A DNA stretch of 64,000 bases from Salvator merianae (Eukaryota; Chordata; Lepidosauria; Squamata; Teiidae), in NCBI GenBank assembly GCA_003586115.2, contig QVOM02000053.1, forward strand, positions 9,715,787 to 9,779,786, read 5' to 3'. The position numbers and the translations under genes are program-made. This document shows, in pieces, positions 1 to 11,275 of the stretch. Numbering within the stretch: the stretch's first letter is position 1; the number at the start of each line of letters is the position of its first letter. A model generated the notes under the pieces. The model was not told the origin of the DNA, made no database searches, and worked only from the letters and a program-made list of their open reading frames with translations.

Positions 1-1018
1 CACCTTGCCATAGTCTAGACCAGAAAGCCTGGCTGATACAAACTCACTGGGTTGGATCATGATGAGGTAAGAGCAGAAAGGCCCATAGAAATATTGCTCT
101 ATGTAGATGACAGAACTCTGGAATTGAATATGACATATCTAGCAGGGCTCTAATCTGAGAAAGGTGATTTTAGAAAGACAGCATTGAGAATGGATGTCAT
201 TACTTTGGTAGCCAATTACTAATCTTTCCAAAAGCCGGTTATGAGATGCAATGACTAGGGATGATTTTCAAGTCCAGTTTTAAAAGAGTGTTTTCTAGTG
301 GTAGTTAGGGAAATTACAATACTTTCTTTTGGGAGGGGTTGCCTTTCAACTACAGTAACTAAATAGCAGGAGCCTAGAAAGGTAAAACATAATGCCAGGA
401 TCCAGTGAATAAATATGCTACTTCCAAGGCAGCTTTGAAATTCTGTTTCTTAAACAGCAGTTCTCTGGCACCTGGCAACCCATTTCTGGGGTGCGCTGGT
501 GTGTTTGTGCATTCAACAGCAATTTTGGATTCAGTGAGGAGGGTTGCTATTCAAAAAAATCATAGGGTGAGATCCTGCTGACTCTGCCTAACACTTGGAC
601 TTTCTTAAAATAGCCATTTAGATTTAGAATACAGTATTATTATTCTAAATAATAAATGAATCATCGGACTTGCTGTGCTGTTGTGTGAGCACAGTCACCT
701 TCAATGAAATACAACTTTTCCCTCCTTTTGGAAGTAGGGATGGTAACAACTAAAGTAATAGCTTCAAATTGGATTCATCACATAGCAACTAGGGCAGCAT
801 TACACTGGTCAGCTACCCTTCTGTCATTGTTGTCATTGTCTAACACAAAAAGAGTGCTGCCCTGAAATCCAGTATCATTCAGTTTATATTAACAGGAGGT
901 GCATATTTTGTTTGGAGTCATCCTTTCATGAATTTTTTCTGGCCCCTTTTTGTTACTAATGACAAAATCCAACACTGGACCTTCTTCATAACTGTGACCA
1001 AAGAGGACAGACTGTTGA
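1..1018. other. Unannotated AT-rich sequence
   Basis: I see no recognisable repeat family, exon or RNA gene. Reading frames are short on both strands. The stretch ends at a GTGA microsatellite. Confidence 0.5.
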
Positions 1019-1072
1019 GAGTGAGTGAGAGAGTGAGTGAGTGAGTGAGTGAGTGAGTGAGTGAGTGAGTGA
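1019..1072. repeat. (GTGA)n microsatellite
   Basis: About 13 units of GTGA, with one GAGA interruption near the left end. On the minus strand it encodes a Ser-Leu-Thr-His run, which explains the open frame 918-1208 and is not a protein signal. Confidence 0.95.
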
Positions 1073-1459
1073 TTTCTGTCCTTTGCAAACAGAGAGAACC
1101 ACCAGCAGGGGGAGTTTCACAGATCCACCCTAATGTGCAGACCAAAGAAGCCCAGAAGAGGACTTTCTGGTTTCCTAAAAAGGAGTGCAGAAAGGGCCTA
1201 GGTTTCACAGGGATGTTAAAAATGAGAAAACCCTTTAAAAATCAAGTTTTCACATGCAACTTTTATGGCATATTATTATGTCCACTTTTAAGCTGTGCAC
1301 AGTTATAATTCTTCCAGGTATGAGGAATAATGCGTACCACTGAACGTTACAATTTGCTCTACCTACGAATGCAGATGACACATTTTTGTCTATATCAGCT
1401 TTCCAGAACCCAGCCTCTGCAGACTGAGGTCCATAGGCATATATTTTATACATATATAA

Positions 1460-1484
1460 GTGTGTGTGTGTGTGTGTGTGTGTG
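1460..1484. repeat. (GT)n microsatellite
   Basis: About 12 uninterrupted GT units, preceded by an AT-rich alternating stretch. Confidence 0.95.
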
Positions 1485-3094
1485 CATGTGTATTATATTA
1501 GGCATGCTTTAGAGTATGCTATTGTTTTTATTGTTTTATTGAATGTTGGCCTTAGGATCTGCAGGATGAAGAGTAGGATAAAAATACTTAAATTTAAAAA
1601 AAAAAAAATGTGTCTGGGAAGATTTTTCAAGAATGTGTGCATGCCTTTTGGAGAAAAAGAATGTTCTTTTTCAAACAATGAAATTCAGATGAAACACAGT
1701 CCTTTTTAAACCAGCCAACCTGAAAAAGAATCCATTCCTTTTTCAAAGAAACTTGCCAAATGCTAGATAGCCCCCTAGTAAAATAGGGCCAATTCTTGCA
1801 CGTATAGCACATAATCAAGAATGTGTAAAAGCAAGGGGTGTATCAGGCAGTGTACTCCGTTGGATCTGAAAAGCAGTAAAGTAACGCAGCATTGTGTACA
1901 GATGTCCTCTTTATGCATGGACATTTCCAGCTGTGCTTACTTGGCATTTCTTCTTTTGTAGGAGAGAAATACGTGTTTGAGTAATGACAGAATTCTACCT
2001 TAAATGCTTACATGCAACCCTTATGAATGCTCTTGAAAACAGATATTTCTAGCTCATAGATACTAAAGACCATATTAGACTCTCGTAACTCTTAAGCTGA
2101 TGTTAGGTAGGAAAACCTTGCAGAAAAGATGCTGAAATTTTGTTAAATGGGTTTCATATTGTTGTATCTTAGACTGCTTAAATAAGGCTGTTATGATGTG
2201 ATAATATACCCCTGTTAAGAAATACAGAGCACCAGACTCCTGAACCTTTTCAGGGTCATTAAGCAGCTGTAAACATTATTACAAAAATAAACCAGAGATT
2301 TCATGCTTACATTTTAGCCCAGAGCTGGGTGCGCTGAGCAAGTGCTTTTTTTTTTTTTATCTCTTACAATCAACGCTAGTGACATTTGGGCATCCAAACA
2401 AATTACATCACAAATATTACTGCACTGGGCAGGATACAGAATGGTTTATTTGCCAGACGATTAATAAATAAACGGGGAGGGGCGGTATGATTGACCTATT
2501 CTTTGTTGACAGATATGTAGGCAGTGCTGAAAGATATGGTTGAAATAGTTAAATCTTGGTAGAATTAGGAAGGAGGGTCTATTCATCTTAACAGGATTAT
2601 TAGATTCAATCAGCCAAACCATATTTGACATTGCACTGGATTTTGATCTGTTCTTTCTTCTTAAATACAGTCTACTTCTATGTACAATCCTTAGGTTATC
2701 CAGTGCTGTATAGGTTCTACTTGCAAGTATCACCAAAATAAATGAAATAGAATAATAAAATAGTGTTGGCTAAAAAGTGATGCTCTATTGTAGAAGAAAA
2801 GAAAGAAAATGGGGGATGGGCACAAATTACATTACAGTTATCACTCAGTTTCAGCAGTTTAAAGAATGATGGGTGTTCATTTGTATTCATGAGTTTGAAC
2901 ATGGAAGTAGCCATTTTCCAGGGGTTTTTTTCCTGCATGGTATAGGCCAAAAATGACCGCATCCAGATCCTTCAACACTTGTGAGTTTCCATATTGGGTG
3001 CATTTCAGTGGAATATATCCCATGTGACAACTGAAAGACAACTGCGGGTATGCTCATATACATGGCTTTGGACTCTAAGGATGCACAAAAAATT
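1485..3094. other. Unannotated AT-rich sequence
   Basis: Contains an A-run near 1596-1608 and a T-run near 2346-2359. I recognise no transposon, exon or RNA gene. Open frames of up to about 90 codons occur on both strands and overlap one another, as expected by chance. Confidence 0.5.
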
Positions 3095-3111
3095 AACAAC
3101 AACAACAACAC
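3095..3111. repeat. (AAC)n microsatellite
   Basis: Five to six AAC units. Similar AAC runs near 10344, 11925 and 63854 suggest these can mark tails of old retroposons. No SINE body is recognisable next to this one. Confidence 0.85.
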
Positions 3112-4085
3112 CCCATTCCCAAGCCCCCAAGCATCCCTTCCAAAGCCAGGCAAGAAAATCTCTCCGGGTGAGAATCCTGTTTCGGGAAAATGGGGTGGGT
3201 CCTGTAGCCAATGGAAATGGCTGCTAGGGGCACACCAATCAGGGACTCAGAAATCCAGCCAGCAGTGTCCAATGAATTGTTAGTTCTTGTTGTTACAAAG
3301 GAGTTGCTATTCTTCCAGGCAAAGACAATTATGAGAAAAGAAGCAAGGTAGGAGGCTTTGGAGTGCTTCTTTTTAAAACTGTGTGACAGATTTTTTTTTT
3401 CCCTACACCCACAATTTCGATGATCCTTTGGAAATCAGTGCCCCAATATGCCCTGTGTCATCACACCCTATATCATATTTAAATCCATCTCAGTATTTGA
3501 AGTATCTTTACCAGAAGATCACATAGGAATAGGTACAAACTATTAGAACTACTATTAAAAAGATCAATAACTGGCTCCATTGGATCAACAGCATCAGAAC
3601 ATGAAAACAGCTGACATAGTAAAGGGCCACATTATATTGCTGCCCTTAGATTTTCATATCAGAAAAATCTCCTTTAATTTCAATAGGAGTTAATGACACA
3701 GAGTATACCAGAAGTTGTTTTCAAGTGTAGTGAGTTTACTCCTAGTTATTGGGTGAAACAATAAAACAGTAAGTTCTGAAACTCTGGTAAGTTATACAGT
3801 CTATTGCTAGTTTGGGTCTGCTTCAGATGGTGATGGGACTATAGCTCAGTAATGCAGTCTCTGTTTTGTCTGCAGAAAGATACAGGCAGCAACAAGATAA
3901 GCCATTGCTGTGCTTCAACCCATCCCAGGATACACAGCCCGTCCCACACTGGCATGGGTGGACACTGGGATGGGATAGGTCTGTCTACATTTTGATAGAC
4001 CCTCCTATCCTCCAACACTGGTGTCAAAGGCTGTTCCCTGCTGTTGAAGCCTGTGCAGAGTTTTAAAGCCCAGAATGAAAGTATA
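3112..4085. other. Unannotated sequence
   Basis: No repeat family is recognised. Overlapping frames of 62 and 66 codons on opposite strands near 3839-4066 show no protein resemblance that I can name. Confidence 0.45.
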
Positions 4086-4166
4086 TGTATATTCCAGAAT
4101 ATCTATGCTTTATTCTGGAATATCTAAATATAGTGGAATACGTAAGCAACAGCTGGATTCAGCCTC
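4086..4166 (+). mobile_element. Fragment of inverted-repeat MITE (CTCCAGACATCACTTATT family)
   Basis: Contains a perfect small hairpin: 4091-4101 pairs with 4111-4121 (11 bp arms, 9 base loop). It is followed by a segment ending TGGAATACGTAAGCAACA that matches the right half of the element at 21261-21390 and the ends of the repeats at 10800 and 38375. Only the right half is present. The class is inferred from inverted-repeat structure; no transposase is seen. Confidence 0.6.
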
Positions 4167-4168
4167 TC

Positions 4169-4174
<6 letters not shown>

Positions 4175-4199
<25 letters not shown>
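4175..4199. repeat. (GT)n microsatellite
   Basis: About 12 GT units directly after a MITE fragment. Confidence 0.95.
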
Positions 4200-4200
<1 letters not shown>

Positions 4201-4737
4201 AGCATGCCTTGGACACAATTATTTGTGGAAAGGCTCTGTACAAATAAAAGGAAGTTGACAATGATGATGTTCAATAGGGTGAGGAAGAATCTTAAGATTT
4301 TTGGAAGAAACTCGTGGAAGAGAGTTAAACAAGAAAGCCGTTCCGCCCCCTGCTCCTAAAATACATGTACAAAATAGAAACACTTATCTTCTCTAAGGAC
4401 AAGAACTAAGTACCAGCTTCTGAACTGGAGGCATAGTTCATCCCAGGAGTTTGATATGTACATGACTCAAACTGCTTCGGAAGAAAATGTTATTTTCTCT
4501 GATGTCCCGAATTTCTCTCTAGGAAATTTTGATTGAATCATCAGAATAGGCTGTGACAGACGCTAAGGCAGAAAGAATGACATCTTTAATCTTCCTGTAT
4601 AATTTGGAGGAAAGTATTCCATAATATCCTTTTCTGCAGTATCATCTGGCCCAAGCATAAAAATATATAAAATGCAATAGTCCAGCATGAATTTGATTCC
4701 ACCAAGACCAGAAGATCAAGTTCTTTTGTGCCAGTGG

Positions 4738-4740
<3 letters not shown>
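4200..4740. other. Unannotated sequence
   Basis: No recognised repeat or gene between the GT and TA microsatellites. Confidence 0.45.

Positions 4741-4784
<44 letters not shown>
4741..4784. repeat. (TA)22 microsatellite
   Basis: Forty-four bases of uninterrupted alternating TA. It is self-complementary over its whole length and so can extrude a cruciform. It is the longest pure dinucleotide run in the window. Confidence 0.97.
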
Positions 4785-4789
<5 letters not shown>

Positions 4790-5655
4790 AAGGCAGAAAG
4801 GGTTAAGACTGTACAAATCAATCTGCCTATATTTAAAAACAATTTAAATCTGCAAGCTCCCCAACTGCTATGCTTATGTTGATCATTTCATTTCCATTTC
4901 ACAGAGGCTTAAAATTTGATTCTTTGCAAAACTAAGTATAATGTGAATTGCACATATGTAACAAAGATCAAAAGCAGGATTGATGGTGAAATATTCATAC
5001 AAGGTAACCCGGTGAGATTTTGTTCACAGGGGTACCTGTCAGGAGCACAGGCTCCGATACAAACCATCAAATGCATAAACAGCACCGTTACTAAACTCCA
5101 GACTACAATTGTACTGTGAATGATCTGAAATACTGGAGTGCATCCAACTCGTTGGCTCCACTGACAAATGTTTTGGCCTTTTTATCTCCTCAGGGTCTTA
5201 GTTCGTTGCTCCTACTACCGGTTAGGTCAAATGTCTGTACCTGGTGTTGACATTCCTAGCGTTCACTCTAGAAGCAAAACGCACGGGGAGGGAGTCCATA
5301 AGTTCCCTTTGACCTAAGCTGCTGTAACATCTGTTGGTTGAGTCATGAGCTGCTTGTTGGCCAAGTTCGACAGCAACTGTGCCTGTCGTGGATTATCTTT
5401 CTCAGTGGTAGGTGTCAGAGGAATAAATAGCTGTATTTGAAGGGGGAAAGAAGCATTATCTTAGAGAGAAAAGCCCTCAGTAAACAGTTGTGTAATGACC
5501 AGCAGTGTGGTCAGCTGAGAAAACATTACATGTTGTAACAGTGGTTCTAGAATTTGTCAGAACGTATAAGGTCAATTCATATTCCAAAAAGCAAGCCTGG
5601 CTCTGATTTTCAGGGGCCTTCTGAGAGACCTCCTCCTATAGATCCTTTTGGTAGA
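4785..5655. other. Unannotated sequence
   Basis: No recognised repeat or gene. The longest frames are 67 and 101 codons, and the 101-codon minus frame (5572-5877) extends into the transposon fossil at 5660. Confidence 0.45.
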
Positions 5656-5659
5656 CAGG

Positions 5660-6054
5660 GAGGCTTTCTGCACTTGCTGGTATTCCTTACCAACAAGTGC
5701 ACTAAGGGCCTCCTGCACGTTAGTGCAGAATACAGGAAGCATCATCCACCACTGGTATGCTCTGTCGACACAGGACAGAGTATAATCAAGATCAGGGGTG
5801 CCCTGACCTGAACTACTGGCAGTCCTTGACTGGTGTACCAGCTCAGCCTGGACGGGAATATGGAGGTGTGAAGGCACATTTCCATATCCAGGACCACCAG
5901 GGGACCAATTTCAATGGCACACCAAACTGCACCACCAAAATGAGTTCCCCAGGGGCTCTGAGGCTAGCAACCTTCATTGCCATGATTCAAACCAGCAGGC
6001 CGTGCTGCTCCATACCCACTGGTTCAGATCACGGTGAGGCAGTGCAGAAAGGCT
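5660..6054. mobile_element. Inverted-terminal-repeat DNA element, copy 1
   Basis: Left end AGGCTTTCTGCACTTGC and right end GCAGTGCAGAAAGGCT form terminal inverted repeats about 395 bp apart. A related copy lies at 50808-51295 with the same ends and a shared internal segment (ending in CCCCAGGGGCTCTG). No transposase frame is present. I infer a non-autonomous DNA transposon; the superfamily is not clear. Confidence 0.65.
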
Positions 6055-6289
6055 CATGTTATTGCTATAGAAGATAATGTCTGTAGCTCAGGCTTAGGGT
6101 ATTGCATCATTGGAGTTCTCCAAGCTAGATCTTGTGCTGCAGATATTTTTCTACGAGGCTAGATAGCATCATCATCATGATTCTTCCTAGCCTGATAACG
6201 AAGCATCTGCAGTCTGTGGCGGAGATGTACTGAATCAATTTGATTGGTTCACACTTAACCAGCTAGTCTGTGAATGCTCACATCAAATC

Positions 6290-6545
6290 ACACATTCGGC
6301 TGTCCGAATATCCAAAACTTTGATCGAACCAAACCAGCCCCCCACTTGAGTACGTGAACTAGTTGATCAAACAGTTCATGGTTGCTGTGTTTCTGCCCTT
6401 AAAAGGGGCTTTTTTCAATGGAAAAATGGTATTTCTTGTTTTTGAACCAGTTCAAAATCAAATGTAAACAACCATTTGTTCGATTAACAGGTTTACTGTT
6501 GTCCCAAACAAATGGCTGTTCTCTTCAATGGTGAACCAAACACAC
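6290..6545. mobile_element. Truncated hAT-like MITE
   Basis: The body closely resembles the full copy at 48857-49207, sharing TTTGATCGAACCAAACC-like sequence, a GGCTTTTTTCAATRGAAAAA segment and AACAACCATTTGTTCGATTAA. Both terminal inverted repeats are missing or unrecognisable. The right side abuts the hairpin element at 6551. Confidence 0.65.
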
Positions 6546-6550
6546 AATTT

Positions 6551-6733
6551 TAAGGCTCTTTCTACACTGGGCCTTATGCCAGATTATGTTCCAGAATAGT
6601 GGCCTGCCATCCACATGCTAATGCAGACTATAGGCTCCAGTCAGGGCCTGCCATAGTCTACACCAGCATGCAAATGGCAGGTTTCTTTTTTGGGATATAA
6701 TCTGAAATTCAGTTCAGTGCAGGAAGAGCTAAG
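6551..6733. mobile_element. Palindromic MITE (GGCTCTTTCTACACTG family)
   Basis: The left half from 6553 (GGCTCTTTCTACACTG...) is the imperfect reverse complement of the right half ending near 6730 (...CAGTGCAGGAAGAGCT). Both halves carry CAGATTATRTYCC and CCTGCCAT segments, so the element folds into a long hairpin. A related element lies near 38090, and an isolated left end (GGCTCTTTCTGTACTG) near 9738. Confidence 0.65.
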
Positions 6734-6774
6734 ATCCAGGTCAGATAACTCCTACAATGCAACAAAGTAATTAT

Positions 6775-6875
6775 TATTAAAACTGTATTTAACTATTATT
6801 TTATTTATTCAAAACATTAATACACTCTCCTTCATAAATATCTCAGGAAGGTTTACAGCTATAACAAATGCTTCC
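6775..6875 (-). mobile_element. Possible LINE 3' tail, antisense
   Basis: A TTATTTATT-rich stretch followed by ATATCTCAGGAAGGTTTACAG resembles the reverse complement of squamate LINE/SINE 3' ends that finish in AAATAAATAA. It is short and diverged, so this is tentative. Confidence 0.3.
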
Positions 6876-6879
6876 ATGA

Positions 6880-8347
6880 ATAAAAGCATAGATCATTTAT
6901 ATTTGAAACAGAAAATACTTCTGTGATCATTTAGAAGCATATGTACATAGCATTATTTAACCTCATAACTATGTGGGCTTTCCAAAGGTTTGGATAATCA
7001 GAAATCTATATAAATGGCTGTGGCCTTGTGCCTGATTATGCTGCTGTGGGAGCAGAAATAGAAATTAGAAGCAGAAACAAAGCAGAAGTTTGATTAAAAA
7101 TGATTCAAAGTTGGAAAATTCATAGCAAAGCTTCTATCTGTACTGCCTTCATCTCTATAAGCATCAATCATGAAAAGTAATAGCCAGGGAAATAGCATTT
7201 TTGCTATTTATGCAGTGGACACAGGTGTCGTGGATATATCAACTATTTGCCTAAAAACCAAAGACTTTCAGATCTGTCTCAGCAAAGGAAACAACTCTTA
7301 ATTCATTTATGCATGCATCTGATTTGCCTCAGATTACATCCGGCTCTGTGATGAAATATAACTTGACATACCCCAGTGAAATGTATAAATAAATACATGG
7401 CATGAACTTAAAGAAATAGTGTTCCTTTACCGAGGTGATAAATTGTTCTTAAAGAATATGGTTACGTTGGGACTGTGCAATATAAATCTGGTTCCTTGTT
7501 TGAGAACAACTGCTTGTGAGTTGTGGGAAAACTCAAACTGTTTGTGGCTTTCCCTGATATCTCTGTGAGAATATCTAAAGATCAGTTATCGATAAGGATG
7601 GGAGAATGTCCACCAGTGCAGTCCAATTTTTTTTTGGTCATCAAGGTTTGGATGTAGTAGATTCCATTGTTGGGAGAACTATATCAGCAGCCTCGGTGAC
7701 ACCAAGGTCATCTCCCATTTGCTGGCAACACAATGGCCAGTGGCAATACCAGAGTCAGGTCAATGAAGGTCAGTGACCTTCCAAGCCACTTTTGTAACGG
7801 TACTGCCACTCGTAAACTTCTGTCCCTAAAATGCAGATATGGGTAATTCTTTTCAAATCTGTCCATCCATCCATCTATTTATTATTTTGCACCGATGGCC
7901 CTCTTTCCTGGGCCAAACAGAATGGGTAACAAGCAATATTTCCAAAATCTGGAAGTGCAGCTACTGAGGTTAGATTCTACTATGTGCCATTCAGAGTATT
8001 GCTTTTCTCCCCGCTAGGGTCAAGGGCATCTGCTGGAACTGGCATCCCATTAGCTTAGACCTGAAAACCACGTGACACACCTGCATAAGATGTTCTTAGT
8101 AATTTCTTTCCTTCTCCCAAGCCCATCAAAAACAAAGGAAGAGAATGTAATCTTATTTTCTTTAGTTAGCCCAGTGTGGCATTTATATCATCCCTTTGCT
8201 CAAAAACGTTTAGGATAGCAAATATTGTTCTGCTACTCTCCATGACTTATCTCTATGAGATAGGTCAGGCTTAGAGGTCTCACGGTGAGCTTCCCTTGCC
8301 AAATAGAAATCTGAATCATTGGGCTTCTAGATTCTAGTCTAAGGCTG
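6880..8347. other. Unannotated sequence
   Basis: AT-rich to about 7500, then mixed. A short CCATCCATCCATC run lies at about 7864. No exon, RNA gene or recognised transposon. Confidence 0.45.
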
Positions 8348-8465
8348 TTTCTTCCTCCTCCTCCTCCTCCTCTTCCTCCTCCTCCTCTTCTTCTTCTTCT
8401 TCTTCTTCTTCCTCTTCCTCCTCTTCTTCCTCTTCTTCTTCTCCTCCTTCTTCTTCTTTTCTTCA
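8348..8465. repeat. Imperfect (TCC/TTC)n polypyrimidine tract
   Basis: Almost 120 bases of pyrimidines on the plus strand, alternating TCC- and TTC-rich blocks. The minus frame through it gives an Arg/Gly-rich artefact. Such homopurine-homopyrimidine tracts can form triplex DNA. Confidence 0.95.
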
Positions 8466-10130
8466 TGTAATAATAATGAAAACTGCAAATGTGTATTGCA
8501 AACCTTTATTGAGATTCTCCTTTCAGTGAGTTATGCATTAAGGGAATTGTTGGGCTTTGTTATTTGAAGATTTAAAAAAAGCCAGGAGAGTCTGCTGCAT
8601 GTACCTACTTTCCTCTTCCCTTGATCCACCTACATCCCAGCTATTTAGCTTTTAGCACCTCCCCCTTCTGCCTCTGAGAAAACTTCTGTTGTCTCAGCGG
8701 GACCAGCTTTGAACCTCCAACTTCTTAACCAACACATTTCTGAAAATAGGCCTTTACAAAAGAAAATACATTAGGAAAAAGGGTGGAATAATGAACGGTT
8801 TTAGGTAAAGAAAGCTATTTCTCTGTTTATTGAATGCTAGAAAAAAAAGGTGGGAGGACGGTCTCCCATTCCCACTGAAGGCAGGTCGAATCCACCCTCT
8901 GCAGGCATCCCTTGGAGCCAAAACACGTGGCATGCCAAACTTGTCAGGTAGTGTCCCTCCCCGTTAAGGGCCACAACAGCTTCAATGAGGGTATCCAAGA
9001 AAGATTGTCTGGTTTTAAAGGCTAATTAAAAATACATTGAAAACAAATGTAGGAGACACCGTAGTAGATCGGAGATATAAGTCTGCATCCATTCCACCCA
9101 ACTATCCTGTTCATCTGACAGACCCCGGTTGTGAATACTGTTAGGGAAAAAAATAAAAGAAAACAGGGCTGCCATCCCTACCTCATCATCCCCACCAAAA
9201 GTGAGGCTAGATTCAAGGAACCCTGCAGCTCAGAACTGTGCCCTTTCTCCCTTTCTCTTTCATGCAGGTTTCAATTCAGGGGTGGGTTTAGAATCCACTG
9301 TGTTCCATGGTGACAGTTTTCATGCCACTTTGCACAGACCTGCAGTCACAAACATTTTTTTTCCTTCCACCTCTTTCTTACTCTCTGTCCACCAACCAAA
9401 TCAGAGTCAACCACCGGTGGATTTCTTCTGGGGGAATTCTGTACAGAAGGAAATGAATCACACACATTTTCTTTGGAGTTACAGCCCAAAAGTCAAAACA
9501 TTTGCCATAGCGTGTGGTGTGTGTTTTAAATGAAATGATGGCAATCTGCTTCATCATTTCTGCTTTCACTCTTTGTTGTGATTGACAAGCAGAGCAGAGC
9601 AAGAGAGCTCTCTGGCTAGTAACCAATGATGGGATTCCTTTGCAGTTCGAAAAAACCTTCCTTCCACATGGTGATGTAGTTTAAGGGAGACCAGGATTTC
9701 CCTTACACCACAGCAGTTTGTGAAAATGATGTTCCTAGGCTCTTTCTGTACTGACCCTGAGTGAGGTGCTCAGTTGAACCTAAATGTCAAATTAATCAGA
9801 CAGGTTTTGAGCTCATGGGCTCACTAATTATCCCAATTTTTCTATCTGGCCCCAGTCTGCAGCAACAATGAAAACATACAGACTATGTCACTTAATGTCT
9901 ATTATATCTGTATAACATATGCATATATTAGATAGCAATGCCTATGTTGCCTAATCTCAAGCCACCAATCCAACAGTACACAGGAGGTGAAACACAAGAA
10001 ACTGAAAGGCTTTTCTTTCAAAGGATCAGTTCTGTTGGATTCTCTTCTCATCTCTACAGCAGCCATTCTTTCACACTTCGAGAACAGAGTGAGATGGAGC
10101 AGCATGTCTTGGCTCCTCTAACCCAAAAAT
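8466..10130. other. Unannotated sequence with one MITE end
   Basis: An isolated MITE terminus (GGCTCTTTCTGTACTG) lies near 9738. The rest shows no recognised repeat. Overlapping frames near 9131-9626 of up to 110 codons on both strands look incidental. Confidence 0.4.
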
Positions 10131-10136
10131 GCAGAT

Positions 10137-10363
10137 AGTGTAGTGTAGTGACTACAGGGTCGGGTTAGGAACTGAGTTTCTCTGGGTTTGAATCTTCTTC
10201 ATCCATGAAAACTGATTGGATGATCTTGACCCAGTTCCTGCATCTCCACCTAACTTACCCCACAGGGTAGTTTGGAAAATAAAATGGAAGGACAGAGAAT
10301 GATTTATACTACCCTGGACTCTTTGAAGGAAAAACACACAATAAACAACAACAACAACAACAA
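10137..10363 (+). mobile_element. Sauria/ACA-type SINE with (AAC)n tail
   Basis: Reads like the standard squamate tRNA-derived SINE: a head with GTAGTGTAGTGACTACAG and a box-B-like GGGTTTGAATC, then CCTAACTTACCCCACAGGG, then a GGAAAATAAAATGG segment, ending in ACAATAAACAACAACAAC. The AAC run at 10344-10363 is the tail. The copy is diverged and not a functional tRNA gene. Confidence 0.75.
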
Positions 10364-10799
10364 AACGGATGCCTCCCTAGCCCAAATGTAAGGGGCAAGG
10401 TTGAGTTTCAGAATTTAGACATATAGAGCTTATTTCACCAACTACCATCAGAAACTGTAAGCACTTCCGAAAAAGGCAACCAAGGTGGGATTTCAAGATC
10501 AGTTTTAAAAAGGTTTCCAAGAAGAACACAATCCTGCATCTACATACAATTCAGAGACAGATATGGCAGGAATCCATGAATAATTCAGTCAGACTTGCCC
10601 TCCAAAAAACACCATTTCCCACTTTATAATTTTCATCACAGGATTAAGTTGTGGGAGTTCTCCAGTGAACATTGCATTATACTCCAGTGCACATTATCTT
10701 TATACATTATCTTTTATGAAAGTTGGGAAATGGTTGTAAATAAAACTTTTAAGCCACACTTCTGCAGCTGATGAGTCTTTTCAGGCACACTTAGTTGTT

Positions 10800-11275
10800 C
10801 ACATATACTACATATGAAGTCAAGGGCTTCATCCATGCAGGGTCAAAAACCCATAATTATTTTATAATTGTACCTGATTTGCCAGATGTGATCATGGGGC
10901 TCCTGATACAGTCCCAGAATATAGTTCCAATTTACCAGGTTATCATTATTCTGGTAACACTAACAATCATAGTGCAATATCCTGTTATTCCATAATTGCA
11001 TCTCTAACTGGATCATTGTGTGAAAAGTACAGCAAGAGTTTGGCATGAGCTGTCGCTACCTGGAAATACTTTATGTGGCACTATTAGTCACCTGTATGGC
11101 ATGATGGGACGATTAAGTCACATGGAAAGAGAATCTTGAAGCTGTAATGTCACTCCACTGCTGTGGGAAATGCTAAAACGCTGAGTATCAGTCTAATGCC
11201 TAGACAGTGTGTAATAATTCCAGATGTGCTTTATACCAGTAAATCGATAAACTGCGGAATAAATAAGTGATGTCT
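10800..11275 (+). mobile_element. Interspersed repeat, copy A of a pair
   Basis: Aligns by eye along most of its length with 38375-38760. Shared blocks include CATAATTATTT, ATAATTGTACCTGATTTGCC and a terminal GGAATAAATAAGTGATGTCTGGAG. That right end is also the end of the 21261 MITE, so copy A is probably a longer member or internal-deletion relative of that DNA element. Confidence 0.65.

Noticed and set aside
1019..1072. CRISPR-like array
   Set aside because: Tetranucleotide repeat without spacers, in a eukaryotic context.
8233..8466. Arg/Gly-rich 77 codon minus frame
   Set aside because: Translation of a TCC/TTC microsatellite.
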